64,000 nucleotides of DNA, from positions 4,092,001 to 4,156,000 of the forward strand of contig NZ_CP109430.1 of assembly GCF_036250735.1 (NCBI RefSeq), in the 5' to 3' direction. Source of the DNA: Streptosporangium sp. NBC_01495 (GTDB lineage: Bacteria > Actinomycetota > Actinomycetes > Streptosporangiales > Streptosporangiaceae). The notes beneath the pieces are model-generated. The model was not told the origin of the DNA. It worked only from the letters and a program-made list of their open reading frames with translations, and did not search any database. Below, in pieces: positions 1-8,323 of this stretch (position 1 is its first letter; every line of letters starts with the position of its first letter). Both the position numbers and the translations under genes were made by a program.

Positions 1-463
1 AGATGAGGTCGACGTCCTCCGGGGTGAGCCCGAGGTAGTCGCGGGTCACCCGGTCGGGGTCGACCGTGGCGGCGAACAGCCGGTAGAACTCGACCGGGTC
101 GACACCCAGATGCCTCAGGTAGGTGGTGAACCGTGTGGCGTCCAGCGAGAAGGGCAGGTCGTGCGGGTGCTTGAGCGTCTTCAGCCGCTCGTACGGCCGC
201 TCGCCCACCAGGGCCTCGAGCACCTCGTTGACGATGTCGAGGTAGGGCAGCGCGGTGAAGGTGTTGTCCGCGTCGAGCTTGACCCTCCCGATGCCCGGTC
301 GGCGCCGCAGCAGGGAGACGTCGTGAAAGGTCTCCTGGAGGAAGGTGAGCAGATCGGTCAGATAGGCCGCCGGAGAGTAGACGGAACGGGCCTCATCTCC
401 CGCCCGCAGGTCGAGGTGTCCGAAAAGACGTTCGTAACCCGGTAACGAGGCATCGCTGCGCAC
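1..463 (-). CDS. Tc toxin A-subunit-like protein, N-terminal part only
   Basis: The frame runs off the left edge, leaving the first 154 residues. I chose the GTG at 463 because a GGAGGG lies about 10 nt upstream and the frame is closed by a stop at 506-508. The segment YSPAAYLTDLL (about residues 29-39), a heptad-rich stretch with RRRPGI, and NTFTALPYLDIVNEVLE match the N-terminal block of insecticidal Tc toxin A subunits and the Salmonella virulence plasmid 28-kDa A protein family (VRP1/SpvA). Intact TcA proteins exceed 1000 residues and form the pentameric injection channel; here only the start is visible, so the channel, the receptor-binding regions and the B/C partners cannot be judged. 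It could also be a free-standing VRP1-like protein. The family call rests on motif recognition. Confidence 0.72.
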   Translation of the reverse strand, partial: MRSDASLPGYERLFGHLDLRAGDEARSVYSPAAYLTDLLTFLQETFHDVSLLRRRPGIGRVKLDADNTFTALPYLDIVNEVLEALVGERPYERLKTLKHPHDLPFSLDATRFTTYLRHLGVDPVEFYRLFAATVDPDRVTRDYLGLTPEDVDLI

Positions 464-1343
464 GCGGAAGGTTCCCTCCGTAAGTAGGCCCCCGATTGGG
501 CCGCTTCATGATCGCCGATCCGGAGAGGAAGGGCTACCTACCTAAATGGTGACAACTTTGATCCATTTGGTTTCCCGGCGAGAACCCCGGTTCGGGGCGC
601 GGAGGGGGTGGTGACACGCCGTCCGGCCTCGTCCGTGCCGTCGCCACGACGGACCGTTCGTCACGAGTTCCCGCCTGCATATCCGGGCAAAACCCCTAAA
701 GTCTGACAAAAGATGACGTGGGGGAACCGTGTCCATGGATCTGTCGTCCGACGGCCGGCCGTTACCCCTGGCGGTCGCGGCGCTCGGAAGGACCCATCCG
801 GCGCGGGTCCGGTCCGGTGGTCCGGCTCGGTGGGGTCCGGCCCGGCGGCTCGGCTCGGCGGCTCGGCGGCTGGGTTCGGCGGCTGGGTTCGGCGGGTCGG
901 CTTTTGGCGGCCCGGTGCGGTGGGTCGGTCCGGTGGCTCGGCTCGCCGCGATGTCGGCGACCCAGCGATAGGTCCTCTGCGTCGAGCGGATCGCTCCGCC
1001 GTCACGCAGGCGGACCATCGCCGGATCACCGGCCGCGGCGGCGGTCTCGATGCCGCGCCGCATCGATCCTGCCACCACAAGATCATATCCAAAAGATCTT
1101 CCCGATGAGCCAACCCGCGGGTGTCGCGGATCAACCCCGATGGCTCCCGCCCGTCGCCGGACGCGTACCCCGCCGGGGAGGTCGCCGGGGCCTCGCGTCC
1201 GGCGGTGGGTAGAATGGTGGCACTCCAAGGATCGCGCTCCCCGGAAAGACGTCGCAGTACGGGAGCGCGCCGCGCCCGATGACCGTGCGCGGCGGTGGAG
1301 GGGCGGCAGTCTTTTCCGCATGCCCTTCCGGAGGTTGAATCCC
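464..1343. other. Intergenic region with no convincing gene
   Basis: No frame on either strand keeps actinobacterial coding character throughout. On the minus strand, roughly 950-1120, a short stretch reads like protein (MRRGIETAAAAGDPAMVRLR, then RTYRWVADIAASRA) but then dissolves into the low-complexity Pro/Arg/Ala translation of the repeat at 808-950. That may be a remnant of a gene whose 3' part was overwritten by the repeat. The promoter of the Tc-like gene must lie in the left part. The leader of the luciferase-like gene lies at the right end, with GGAGG at 1330-1334. Confidence 0.4.
808..950. repeat. Degenerate tandem GGCTCGGC-type repeat
   Basis: Short imperfect units built on GGCTCGGC, GGCTGGGTTC and GGTCCGGTGG follow one another for about 140 bp. 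The period is not constant. It is much lower in complexity than its surroundings and lies between genes, so slippage expansion in non-coding DNA is the simplest reading. Confidence 0.6.
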
Positions 1344-2192
1344 ATGAACGTAGGTCTTGGCCTGCCCATCAGTGATCCGTTGTCGCTGCTCTCCTGGGCC
1401 AGGCGCGCGGACGCCGGCCCCTTCACCACCCTCGGCCTGCTCGACCGTCTCGTCTACGCGAACCCCGAGCCCCTGGTCACGCTGGCGGCCATCGCGGGCG
1501 CCACCTCGCGGATCCGCGTACAGACCGAGGTGCTGCTCGGTCCCCTTCGCCAGTCGGCGCTGCTCGCCAAGCAGACCGCGACCCTGGACCGCGTGTCCGA
1601 CGGCCGTTTCACCCTCGGCGTCGGGATCGGCGCCCGCCAGGACGACTACCTCGCCGCGGGGATCGACGTCCGCCGTCGCGGGCGCAGGCTCGACAGGCAG
1701 CTGACGACGCTACGGCGCGTCTGGTCCGGTGAGCCCTACAGCGAGGAGGTCGGCCCGATCGGCCCGGCCCCCGTCCAGGAGGGCGGCCCGGAGATCCTGA
1801 TCGGGGCATTCGCGCCCGCCGCCCTGGAACGCGTCGCCCGATGGGGGGACGGGTATCTGTGCGCCGCGCCCGCCGCCCTGGCCGACCGGCTCATGCGCGA
1901 CGTCGAGAGGTTCTGGAGCGAGGCGGGACGGCATGGACGGCCTCGGATGGTCGCGCAGGTCAACGTGGCCCTCGGCCCCGAGGACACCGTCCAGGACGCC
2001 AAGGAGACGATCACCTCCTACTACGGCTTCCTGGGTGACACCACCCGGGTCGTGGAGAACATGCTCACCACGCCGGAGCGGATCCGTGACGCGATCACCG
2101 CGTTCGCGGACCTCGGCGCCGACGAGGTGATTCTCTACTGCTGGGCCCGTGACGCCGACCAGATCGACCGCCTCGCCGACGTGGCGGTCTGA
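1344..2192 (+). CDS. LLM class flavin/F420-dependent oxidoreductase
   Basis: A 282-residue luciferase-like TIM-barrel protein, near the normal family size for a single-domain member. ATG 1344 follows GGAGG (1330-1334). The reading frame extends upstream, but that part is non-coding in character. The N-terminus MNVGLGLPISDPLSLLSWA, the block LVTLAAIAGATSRIRVQTEV, and RQSALLAKQTATLDRVSDGR followed by LGVGIG are standard for luciferase-like monooxygenases and F420-dependent reductases. The C-terminal half carries the usual cofactor-contact region after EILIGAFAP. Substrate is unknown, and FMN versus F420 cannot be settled by eye. It stands alone and converges with the ThuA gene on a strong hairpin. 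Confidence 0.88.
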   Translation: MNVGLGLPISDPLSLLSWARRADAGPFTTLGLLDRLVYANPEPLVTLAAIAGATSRIRVQTEVLLGPLRQSALLAKQTATLDRVSDGRFTLGVGIGARQDDYLAAGIDVRRRGRRLDRQLTTLRRVWSGEPYSEEVGPIGPAPVQEGGPEILIGAFAPAALERVARWGDGYLCAAPAALADRLMRDVERFWSEAGRHGRPRMVAQVNVALGPEDTVQDAKETITSYYGFLGDTTRVVENMLTTPERIRDAITAFADLGADEVILYCWARDADQIDRLADVAV

Positions 2193-2260
2193 CGGCCGCG
2201 GAAAGACCCCCGGGATCCTCCTACGCCGTGCCCACCATCCGGCGGGCGCCGGGAACACCG

Positions 2261-2300
2261 TTCGCGGGGCCTCGCGGGGCCTCGCGGGGCCTCCCGGGGC
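2261..2300. repeat. Four tandem 10-bp units (TTCGCGGGGC type)
   Basis: Four consecutive 10-mers, ending GCGGGGC, GCGGGGC, GCGGGGC and CCGGGGC, lie between the two convergent genes just before the terminator hairpin. Confidence 0.7.
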
Positions 2301-2307
2301 CGGGCGG

Positions 2308-2342
2308 GGCTCGTGGCGCGCCGGGGTGGCGCGCCACGAGCC
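2308..2342. terminator. Bidirectional hairpin terminator
   Basis: A perfect 15-bp stem (GGCTCGTGGCGCGCC at 2308-2322 with its complement at 2328-2342) closes a GGGGT loop between two convergent stop codons. There is no U-run, as is common for actinobacterial terminators. Confidence 0.8.
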
Positions 2343-2347
2343 GTGGT

Positions 2348-4111
2348 TCACCTGGTGAGGGTGAGGGTGTCGACGTCGAACAGGAATCCGCCGCCTCCGG
2401 TGAAGCTGAGGAACAGCGGTCCCGAAGCCGATCCGGTCAGGGGAGTGGAGACGTTCTGGAAGGTCTCCCAGCCCCCGGTGTTCGGTACGGTGACCGAGCC
2501 CAGGAGGGTCCCGGTGGCCGATCCCGAGCGGACCTGGATGGTGCCGCCGGACCCGGCGGAGGAGATGCGGGCGCCGAAGGCGGTGGCGCCCGCCGTGCTG
2601 ATCGACGAGTAGCCGACCCAGTCGCCGTTCTCGATGAACCCGGCGGTCCTGCCGCCACTGGCCGGGCCGTGGTCGGCGACCTGCACGCCCGAGTTCGAGG
2701 TGTAGGACTCCGCCTCGGCCGTGGTCGTGATCGGGCCGGTGCCGCCCAGCTCCTTGATCCGGACGTTGCGGAAGGAGACGTCGTCACCCGTGCCGTGGTT
2801 CTGGATGCCGATGTGCCCCTCGCGGATGCTGCGGGCCGGGTCGGTGTTGGTGAAGTCGTTGATCCTGACGCCGTTGAGGAAGACCTGCAGGCGCTCACCC
2901 TGGACGAGGAGCTCGTAGGTGTTCCACGCGCCCGGCGGGTTCAGGGCCGCGTCACGGGCGGCGATGTCGGCGGACTTGACCGCGTAGACGGACCCGGTGG
3001 TGCGGTCCGGGGCGTCGGTGGCGTCGATCTGGACCTCGTACCCCTTGGAGGTGTTCATGGGGTCGGAGGCCGACATGCCCACGAAGACGCCCGAGTTGTC
3101 GTCCCCGGCGACCCTCCAGTCCAGCTTCAGCGAGTAGGAGAAGTACTTCTTCGCCGAGTACCACAGCACGCCCATGCCCCCGGTGGAGGTGAGGGTGGCG
3201 TCGGTGTTGGTGAAGCTGCCGGGACCGCTCTGCGTCCAGCCGGTGGTCGAGCCGTTGTACAGGGTCGTGTAGCCGGTCTCCGGGCGGCAGTCGGCCTTGG
3301 CCATCCCGGCCGCGTACCGGATGCCGCCGAGCAGCAGCGACCGGAAGCCCGGCTCGGTGTAGGAACTCGCCGTGTGCCCGAGCCCGGTGTAGAACGAGCG
3401 GCCCGACGTCATCGGACGGCACCAGGTGATCGGGTGGTCGCCCATGTCGCCGCCGCTGTAGCTGCCCTCGTTGAGGTTCTGCAGCACTCGCGCGCTGTTG
3501 CGCGGGTTGGTGCGGTAGTTGTACCACTCGTCACTTCTCGACCAGTTCGCACCCAGGTGGGCGGTGGCCGCGTGCGCGCGGTCCTCGGTCCTGACCGTCG
3601 CCTGCTGGGGCGCGGGATGTCCCTTGAACCAGGCGCCCACCAGGTTGCCGTAGTACGGCCAGTCGTACTCGGTGTCGGCGGCGGCGTGGATGCCGACGTA
3701 GCCGCCGCCCCCGTTGACGTAGGACTCGAAGGCGGTCTGCTGGGTGCCGTTGAGCACGTCACCGGTGGTGCTGAGGAACACCACCGCCTTGAAACGCGTC
3801 AGGTTGGCCGTGGTGAAGGCCGCGGCGTCCTCGGTGGCGGTGACGGTGAAGTTGTTGGCCGCGCCCAGGTCGCGGATCGCCTGGAGGCCCGCGGGGATCG
3901 AGTCGTGCCGGAAGCCGGCCGTCTTGGAGAAGACCAGCACCTGGTAGGCGGGGTCGGCGGCCTGGGCCGCCGTGGGAACGAACATGGCCGCGCCGACCAT
4001 CGCGGCCACGACGGTCGCCATGCCGCGCCGGACGAGGTTCCGTACGCCTGTCCTCGCGGCGGGCGGCTCCGTGGTGAACGGCCTGCTCCGGGGCTGGGAA
4101 GGTGGTGACAT
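2348..4111 (-). CDS. Secreted ThuA / DUF1080 / CBM6 protein
   Basis: A 587-residue exported protein. ATG 4111 is preceded by AGGAAAAGGA; the frame extends further upstream without coding character. A Sec signal peptide (Arg-rich start, hydrophobic VVAAMVGAAMFVPTAAQA) ends near residue 46. Domains in order: a ThuA-like class I glutamine-amidotransferase fold (about 50-265, YQVLVFSKTAGFRHDSIPAG and the GGGGYVGIHAAADTEYDWP block), a DUF1080 / 3-keto-glycoside hydrolase-type jelly roll (about 285-460, NTYELLVQGERLQVFLNG), and a C-terminal CBM6-like module (about 465-587, AEAESYTSNSGVQV and NGDWVGY). ThuA is linked to trehalose and other sugar use; DUF1080 proteins act on sugars outside the cell. 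The likely role is extracellular glycan handling. A giant relative of the same architecture class lies at 52947. Confidence 0.88.
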   Translation of the reverse strand: MSPPSQPRSRPFTTEPPAARTGVRNLVRRGMATVVAAMVGAAMFVPTAAQAADPAYQVLVFSKTAGFRHDSIPAGLQAIRDLGAANNFTVTATEDAAAFTTANLTRFKAVVFLSTTGDVLNGTQQTAFESYVNGGGGYVGIHAAADTEYDWPYYGNLVGAWFKGHPAPQQATVRTEDRAHAATAHLGANWSRSDEWYNYRTNPRNSARVLQNLNEGSYSGGDMGDHPITWCRPMTSGRSFYTGLGHTASSYTEPGFRSLLLGGIRYAAGMAKADCRPETGYTTLYNGSTTGWTQSGPGSFTNTDATLTSTGGMGVLWYSAKKYFSYSLKLDWRVAGDDNSGVFVGMSASDPMNTSKGYEVQIDATDAPDRTTGSVYAVKSADIAARDAALNPPGAWNTYELLVQGERLQVFLNGVRINDFTNTDPARSIREGHIGIQNHGTGDDVSFRNVRIKELGGTGPITTTAEAESYTSNSGVQVADHGPASGGRTAGFIENGDWVGYSSISTAGATAFGARISSAGSGGTIQVRSGSATGTLLGSVTVPNTGGWETFQNVSTPLTGSASGPLFLSFTGGGGFLFDVDTLTLTR

Positions 4112-4379
4112 GATGTCCTTTTCCTGACTCGGAGGGGTTAAGTCAGGCAAGGCGCGCGCCGCCGCGCTGGTTGCCATGGTGCTCGGTGCCATGGTGCTTG
4201 GTGTCGTTATCTGGCTCGAAGAACAATTAGTGGGGTTTGTAACACGCAGATGTCGTCCCGCGCACCCCCGCGGAAGGTAACGAATTAGTAACCGCCGAAG
4301 GCGGCGCAGGTCGGCGGGAAAACGATCGAGCCACCCGATCGCCTCCGTCGCGTACGCCGGGGCTGGCACACTCGGTGTC
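4112..4379. promoter_or_regulatory. Divergent promoter region, ThuA gene and phzF-like gene
   Basis: This 268-bp divergent spacer is more AT-rich than its surroundings. GTAAC occurs three times (4239-4243, 4277-4281, 4288-4292), the last two flanking GAATTA. A 15-bp unit GCCATGGTGCTCGGT is nearly duplicated around 4175-4204. These are plausible regulator sites for the ThuA gene, but I cannot place a -35/-10 pair with confidence. The phzF-like gene starts at a GTG with no clear ribosome site. Confidence 0.35.
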
Positions 4380-5210
4380 GTGCCGCGCCCCTTTCAGCAG
4401 ATCGACGTGTTCACCACTACCCTGTATCGGGGCAATCCCCTCGCCGTCGTGCTCGACGCGGAAGGGCTGACCACCGAGCGAATGCGCGAGTTCGCGCGCT
4501 GGACGAACCTGTCGGAGACCACCTTCGTGCTGCCGCCGAGCGTTCCGGGCGCGGACTACCGGGTGCGGATCTTCACGCCGGGCGGGGAACTCCCCTTCGC
4601 CGGGCACCCGACGCTGGGCACGTGTCACGCCTGGCTGTCGGCGGGCGGGACGCCGGGCGATCCCGATGTGGTCGTCCAGGAGTGCGGGGCCGGGCTGGTG
4701 CCGGTGCGCCGGACCGGAGACGGACTGGCCTTCGCCGCGCCGCCGCTGCTGCGCTCGGGGCCGGTCGAGGAGCCGGTGGTGGAGCGCGTCGCGCGGATGC
4801 TGGGCATCGGCCGCGCGGAGATCCTGGACGCCGAGTGGGCCGACAACGGGCCCGGCTGGGTGGCCGTCCTGCTGGCGAGCGCGGACGAGGTGCTCGCGCT
4901 GCGGCCGGGACTCGTCGATCTCGACGTGGGTGTGGTGGGCCCTTACCCGCCGGGGTCGCCGGAGGCGTTCGAGGTGCGGGCGTTCTTCCCCAAGGACGGC
5001 GCCACTGCCGAGGATCCGGTGACGGGGAGCCTCAACGCCTCGCTCGCGCAGTGGCTGCTGCGCACGGGCCGCGCCGAGACGCCGTACGTGGCGAGCCAGG
5101 GAACCGTGCTCGGGCGCACCGGGCGCGCTCACGTCTCCCGCGACCCCGACGGGACGGTCTGGGTCGGCGGCGGCACCGTCACCTGCGTCACGGGCGAGGT
5201 GGAGCTGTAG
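4380..5210 (+). CDS. PhzF family isomerase
   Basis: A 276-residue protein of the PhzF / diaminopimelate-epimerase fold, full family length. GTG 4380 begins MPRPFQQIDVFTTTLYRGNP, the usual PhzF N-terminus. Glu46 in TNLSETTFVL matches the catalytic glutamate of Pseudomonas PhzF; RIFTPGGELPFAGHPTLGT and the later EDPVTGSLNASLAQWL are the two family signatures. No phenazine genes lie nearby, so a phenazine role is unlikely. Most such stand-alone homologues have no known substrate. It ends 24 bp before the convergent phosphoesterase gene. Confidence 0.9.
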   Translation: MPRPFQQIDVFTTTLYRGNPLAVVLDAEGLTTERMREFARWTNLSETTFVLPPSVPGADYRVRIFTPGGELPFAGHPTLGTCHAWLSAGGTPGDPDVVVQECGAGLVPVRRTGDGLAFAAPPLLRSGPVEEPVVERVARMLGIGRAEILDAEWADNGPGWVAVLLASADEVLALRPGLVDLDVGVVGPYPPGSPEAFEVRAFFPKDGATAEDPVTGSLNASLAQWLLRTGRAETPYVASQGTVLGRTGRAHVSRDPDGTVWVGGGTVTCVTGEVEL

Positions 5211-5234
5211 GCCGGACCCGGTCCGGCGGGCGAG

Positions 5235-5717
5235 TCAGGTGACGGCGACGATCCGTGCCTCGACGAGGCGGCCCTCCTCGACGCGCAAGGTGCCCAGGGT
5301 GCCGTGCGGCTGGCGACGGCGGTCGGTGGGCGATCCTGGGTTGAAGATGCGGAACCCGTCGCCGCCGTGGTCCAGCGGTATGTGGGAGTGCCCGAACACC
5401 ACCAGGCCGGCCCCGGGAAAGCGGCGCCGCATCCGGGCGAGCCGCCCCCGCGCCGCCACGCTGTCGTGGATCATCGCCACCCGCAGCCCGCCGAGATCCA
5501 GCTCCAGCGTCTCGGGGGCCACCACGTCCGGCCCGTCGTTGTTGCCCTTGACCGCGCGCACCGGGGCGTAGGCGGCGAGCTCGTCCAGCACCCCGGCGAC
5601 ACAGATGTCACCCGCGTGCAGGATCAGGTCCGCGCCCCGCAGGTGCTCGGCCACGGCCGGCGGGCACGACTTCCACCGCCGGGGCGCGTGGGTGTCGGAC
5701 AGCACCACCACGTTCAT
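5235..5717 (-). CDS. YfcE/MJ0936-type metallophosphoesterase
   Basis: A 160-residue single-domain calcineurin-like phosphoesterase. ATG 5717 has GGAG 4-5 nt upstream. Metal-binding motifs appear in order: SDTH near residue 7, HAGDI, GNND and GHSH with a following NPGS. These are the YfcE family residues that bind two divalent metals and hydrolyse phosphodiesters. The physiological substrate is unknown. It lies downstream of the WYL regulator gene on the same strand with a 106-bp gap. Confidence 0.9.
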   Translation of the reverse strand: MNVVVLSDTHAPRRWKSCPPAVAEHLRGADLILHAGDICVAGVLDELAAYAPVRAVKGNNDGPDVVAPETLELDLGGLRVAMIHDSVAARGRLARMRRRFPGAGLVVFGHSHIPLDHGGDGFRIFNPGSPTDRRRQPHGTLGTLRVEEGRLVEARIVAVT

Positions 5718-5823
5718 GTCTCCATGCTCCCACCGGTGTCGCGGAGAACCCCCTTCCCCCTCGGCGGTGTCCCGCGCGCCCTTCGATGACACCCACCCGG
5801 TGGGGCGGCACACCGCTCGCTCC

Positions 5824-6768
5824 TCACGTCCTGTAGCGCTCGGTGAGTTCCGAGCCGAGCCGTGCGAGCTCGGCACGGACCGAGGCCGGTTCCTCGACCT
5901 CGACAATGGCGCCCCAACCGGCGAGCTGCTCGGCGATCGTCAGCGCCGTCGGCGCCGCCACCCGGGCGCGGACGCGCCCGTCGCCGGCCGGGCCCTCGAC
6001 GGCGCACTGGCGGCCGAACTGGGCGCGCAGGACCGGCAGCAGATCGGCGCCGATGAGCACCGTCGCCGAGACGTGCGAGCGCCGCCGCTCCACCTCGTCG
6101 ACGACCTGCTCCCACGCCCGCGACAGATCGAAGCCGGCGGGCCGCTCGGCGGGGATGTCCGTCACGACGGCCTCGACGACGCGGTCGACCCGGAACGTCC
6201 GCCGGCCGTCCTCGGTGCCGGCCAGGAGATACCAGACGTCGTCCTTGTCGACCAGGCCCCACGGATCGACGAGCGGCCTCGTCCGCTCGCGAGCCCGGTT
6301 GGCGTACACCAGGCGGACCTTGCGACGGCCGACGGTCGCGGTCTGCAGGAGCTTGACCAGGCCGGGGCGCTTCCGGCCGCGCTCGCCCCAGCGCGCCGGG
6401 TCGATCACGACGGCGTCGGCCGCGGCCTCGGCGTCGGCCCGGAAGGTGCCGGGCAGCGCCCGTACGAGCTTGCGCAGCGCCGACTTGACCTCGGGGACGA
6501 CGGAGGCCGCCGGACCGACCAGGAGGAACAGCGCCTGGGCCTCGGATGCCGTGAGCCCGCTGAGGTCGGTCCGGGAACCGCCCAGCAGCGACCACCCGCC
6601 ACCCCGGCCCGGTTGAGGGTAGACCGGGATGCCCGCGGTGGACAGCGCTTCGAGATCGCGGCGGGCGGTGGCCACGGACACCTCTAGCTCATCGGCCAGC
6701 TCGGACGCGGTCACCCGGCCGCGAGCCTGCATCAGCAACAGGGTGGCCACGAGACGGTCGGCGCGCAT
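5824..6768 (-). CDS. WYL-domain transcriptional regulator (DeoR-type HTH)
   Basis: A 314-residue protein. The N-terminal winged helix-turn-helix (MRADRLVATLLLMQARGRVT, ASELADELEVSVATARRDLEA) is followed by a WYL sensory domain (about 140-230; here ARERTRPLVDPWGLVDKDDVWYLLAG) and a WCX-type C-terminal domain. WYL domains sense nucleic acids or small ligands in several bacterial regulators. The divergent VOC-family gene starts 106 bp away, and a perfect 27-bp palindrome lies 17 bp before this start codon, so it probably represses itself and the VOC gene. Confidence 0.92.
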   Translation of the reverse strand: MRADRLVATLLLMQARGRVTASELADELEVSVATARRDLEALSTAGIPVYPQPGRGGGWSLLGGSRTDLSGLTASEAQALFLLVGPAASVVPEVKSALRKLVRALPGTFRADAEAAADAVVIDPARWGERGRKRPGLVKLLQTATVGRRKVRLVYANRARERTRPLVDPWGLVDKDDVWYLLAGTEDGRRTFRVDRVVEAVVTDIPAERPAGFDLSRAWEQVVDEVERRRSHVSATVLIGADLLPVLRAQFGRQCAVEGPAGDGRVRARVAAPTALTIAEQLAGWGAIVEVEEPASVRAELARLGSELTERYRT

Positions 6769-6785
6769 GGGCCAAGTCTGGCAAA

Positions 6786-6812
6786 CAAAGTGCTCATTTG
6801 GTGAGCACTTTG
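6786..6812. promoter_or_regulatory. Palindromic operator between WYL regulator and VOC gene
   Basis: CAAAGTGCTCA at 6786-6796 is perfectly complementary to TGAGCACTTTG at 6802-6812, with a TTTGG centre. It sits in the divergent promoter and is the only long palindrome there. Two turns of near-symmetric DNA suit a dimeric regulator such as the adjacent WYL protein (inference). Confidence 0.75.
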
Positions 6813-6874
6813 CGACGGAGGATGGTCACTGTCATCCGCCGCGGCGCATCCCGCCACGACATCGAAGGAGCATC

Positions 6875-7300
6875 ATGTTGCGAGGACTCACCACCGTCAC
6901 GTTCCACACGGACGACCTGGGGGCCGCCAGGCGGTGGTACGCCGAACTGCTGGGCATCGAGCCGTATCTCGACCGGCCCCCGTACATGGAGTTCCGTATC
7001 GGTGACTACCAGCACGAACTGGGCTTCCTCGACAGCAGGTACCGCAGGGAGCTCGGCGGGCACGACGCCACGTCGGCCGGTGCGGCCGGTGCCGTCGTCT
7101 ACTGGCACGTCGACGACGTGCCCGCGGTCCTCGACCGGTTGCTGACCATGGGCGCGAAGGAGCACGAGCCGCCCCGGGACTTCGGCGAGGGATTCATCGG
7201 GGCCTCGGTGGTCGACCCCTTCGGGAACGTCCTGGGCATCATGTACAACCCGCACTACCTGGAGATCCTCGCCTCCACCGGGAAGAGCCGGCCCGCGTAG
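6875..7300 (+). CDS. VOC family protein (glyoxalase/bleomycin-resistance fold)
   Basis: A 141-residue vicinal-oxygen-chelate protein, standard length. ATG 6875 follows GAAGGAG at 6864-6870. It shows the typical first module (TVTFHTDDLGAARRWYAELL) and the second module with WHVDDVPAVLDRLL and SVVDPFGNVLGIMYNPHY, which carries the usual metal-ligand positions. The reaction is not predictable; such genes under WYL or MerR regulators are often stress-inducible detoxifiers. Confidence 0.9.
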   Translation: MLRGLTTVTFHTDDLGAARRWYAELLGIEPYLDRPPYMEFRIGDYQHELGFLDSRYRRELGGHDATSAGAAGAVVYWHVDDVPAVLDRLLTMGAKEHEPPRDFGEGFIGASVVDPFGNVLGIMYNPHYLEILASTGKSRPA

Positions 7301-7495
7301 CCGCGGGGCGCCGGCCACCGGTGACGGACGGCGCCCGCCGGGGCGGTGTGGCGGCCCGCGCCGGCCGGGTGGTGCGAGGCCTCCCGGGAGCCTTTCCCGA
7401 CGAGGGGCGGACGATGTCGAAGCCGGCCGTCATCACCGTTTCCGGGCTCACCTTGGCCGGGCCCCGCCGAGGCAGGACGTTCCCGCTGCCATGGC

Positions 7496-8233
7496 TCAGG
7501 CCGCTCGCGCGGCCCGGCGTCCCGGCCTCTCGCCGCCGCGCCTGCGGTACTGGATCCACCACTCGACGAAGAGGAGGTTGACCATCCAACTCAGGAAATT
7601 GGCCGCGGGAGCGGCGGCCAGCATCAACATGTTCTCGTCGCCGCCGTACGTCGTCTCCAACTGGGGCATCACGGCCATGACGCAGATGATCGCCCACACC
7701 CGGTTGGTGATGATGGCGAAGATCATCGCAAAGCTGCGCAGCATCCACTCGCGGTGCTCGGCGTAGCGGCGCCGCCGTACCATCCGGTACCCGATGAGGG
7801 TGAAGGACAGCCACAGGATCCCCCACAGGGTGTTGGCGACCGCGACGGAGAAGCCGGCACGGCTGAGCGGTGCGATGAACAGCGAGGCGATGCCCACGAA
7901 GGGCACCCCGATCATCACGTACGCCCGCCCGCTCCAACGGTGGACGCGGGGATGGCGCCGGCGCAGCCACGGCCATACCTGCAGGCACACCGCCACCATC
8001 GCCAGCGTCCCGGCGAAGATGTGCACGACCAGCACCGGGTAGTGCCAGGGGATGTCCGCCCGGGGCTCGAAGCGGGCGAGGGCCGGATCCAACGTCATGT
8101 ACGGCGGCACCGACAGACCAAGGAATATCACCGTCACCAGGGCGAGCGGGACGATCCAAGGCCGCTGCCACCAGGGCTTGCGCCGCCTTCCAAGCGCCGC
8201 GGGCGTGCCCGTGTCATTCTCCGTCATGGTCAC
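7496..8233 (-). CDS. DUF2306 integral membrane protein
   Basis: A 245-residue protein with six or seven predicted membrane helices, beginning with WIVPLALVTVIFLGLSVPPYM. The HVFAGT/HRWSGR-like segments (here VVHIFAGTLAMVAV and HPRVHRWSGRAYV) are typical of DUF2306. GTG 8233 is favoured by GAGGAG eight bases upstream; the internal ATG at 8227 is the alternative. Conserved histidines within helices suggest haem or metal binding, but no function is established. The large LuxR regulator is divergent from it. Confidence 0.85.
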   Translation of the reverse strand: MTMTENDTGTPAALGRRRKPWWQRPWIVPLALVTVIFLGLSVPPYMTLDPALARFEPRADIPWHYPVLVVHIFAGTLAMVAVCLQVWPWLRRRHPRVHRWSGRAYVMIGVPFVGIASLFIAPLSRAGFSVAVANTLWGILWLSFTLIGYRMVRRRRYAEHREWMLRSFAMIFAIITNRVWAIICVMAVMPQLETTYGGDENMLMLAAAPAANFLSWMVNLLFVEWWIQYRRRGGERPGRRAARAA

Positions 8234-8323
8234 AGCCGATACTCCTCGTTCGTGGGTCGGTCCTCAGTGTCGAGTCATGGACGCCCTCCGCGCTTGAGTC
8301 GAATCGACTGCATTTATGCGGAC

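Noticed and set aside
713..1212. Two plus-strand frames across the GGCTCGGC repeat
   Set aside because: Their translations are the repeat itself (Gly/Ser/Arg), with no ribosome site and no conserved motif.
2228..4108. 626-codon open frame on the plus strand opposite the ThuA/DUF1080/CBM6 gene
   Set aside because: It mirrors a clearly real secreted protein and its translation is Val/Gly/Arg-rich without motifs, as expected from antisense frames in GC-rich DNA.
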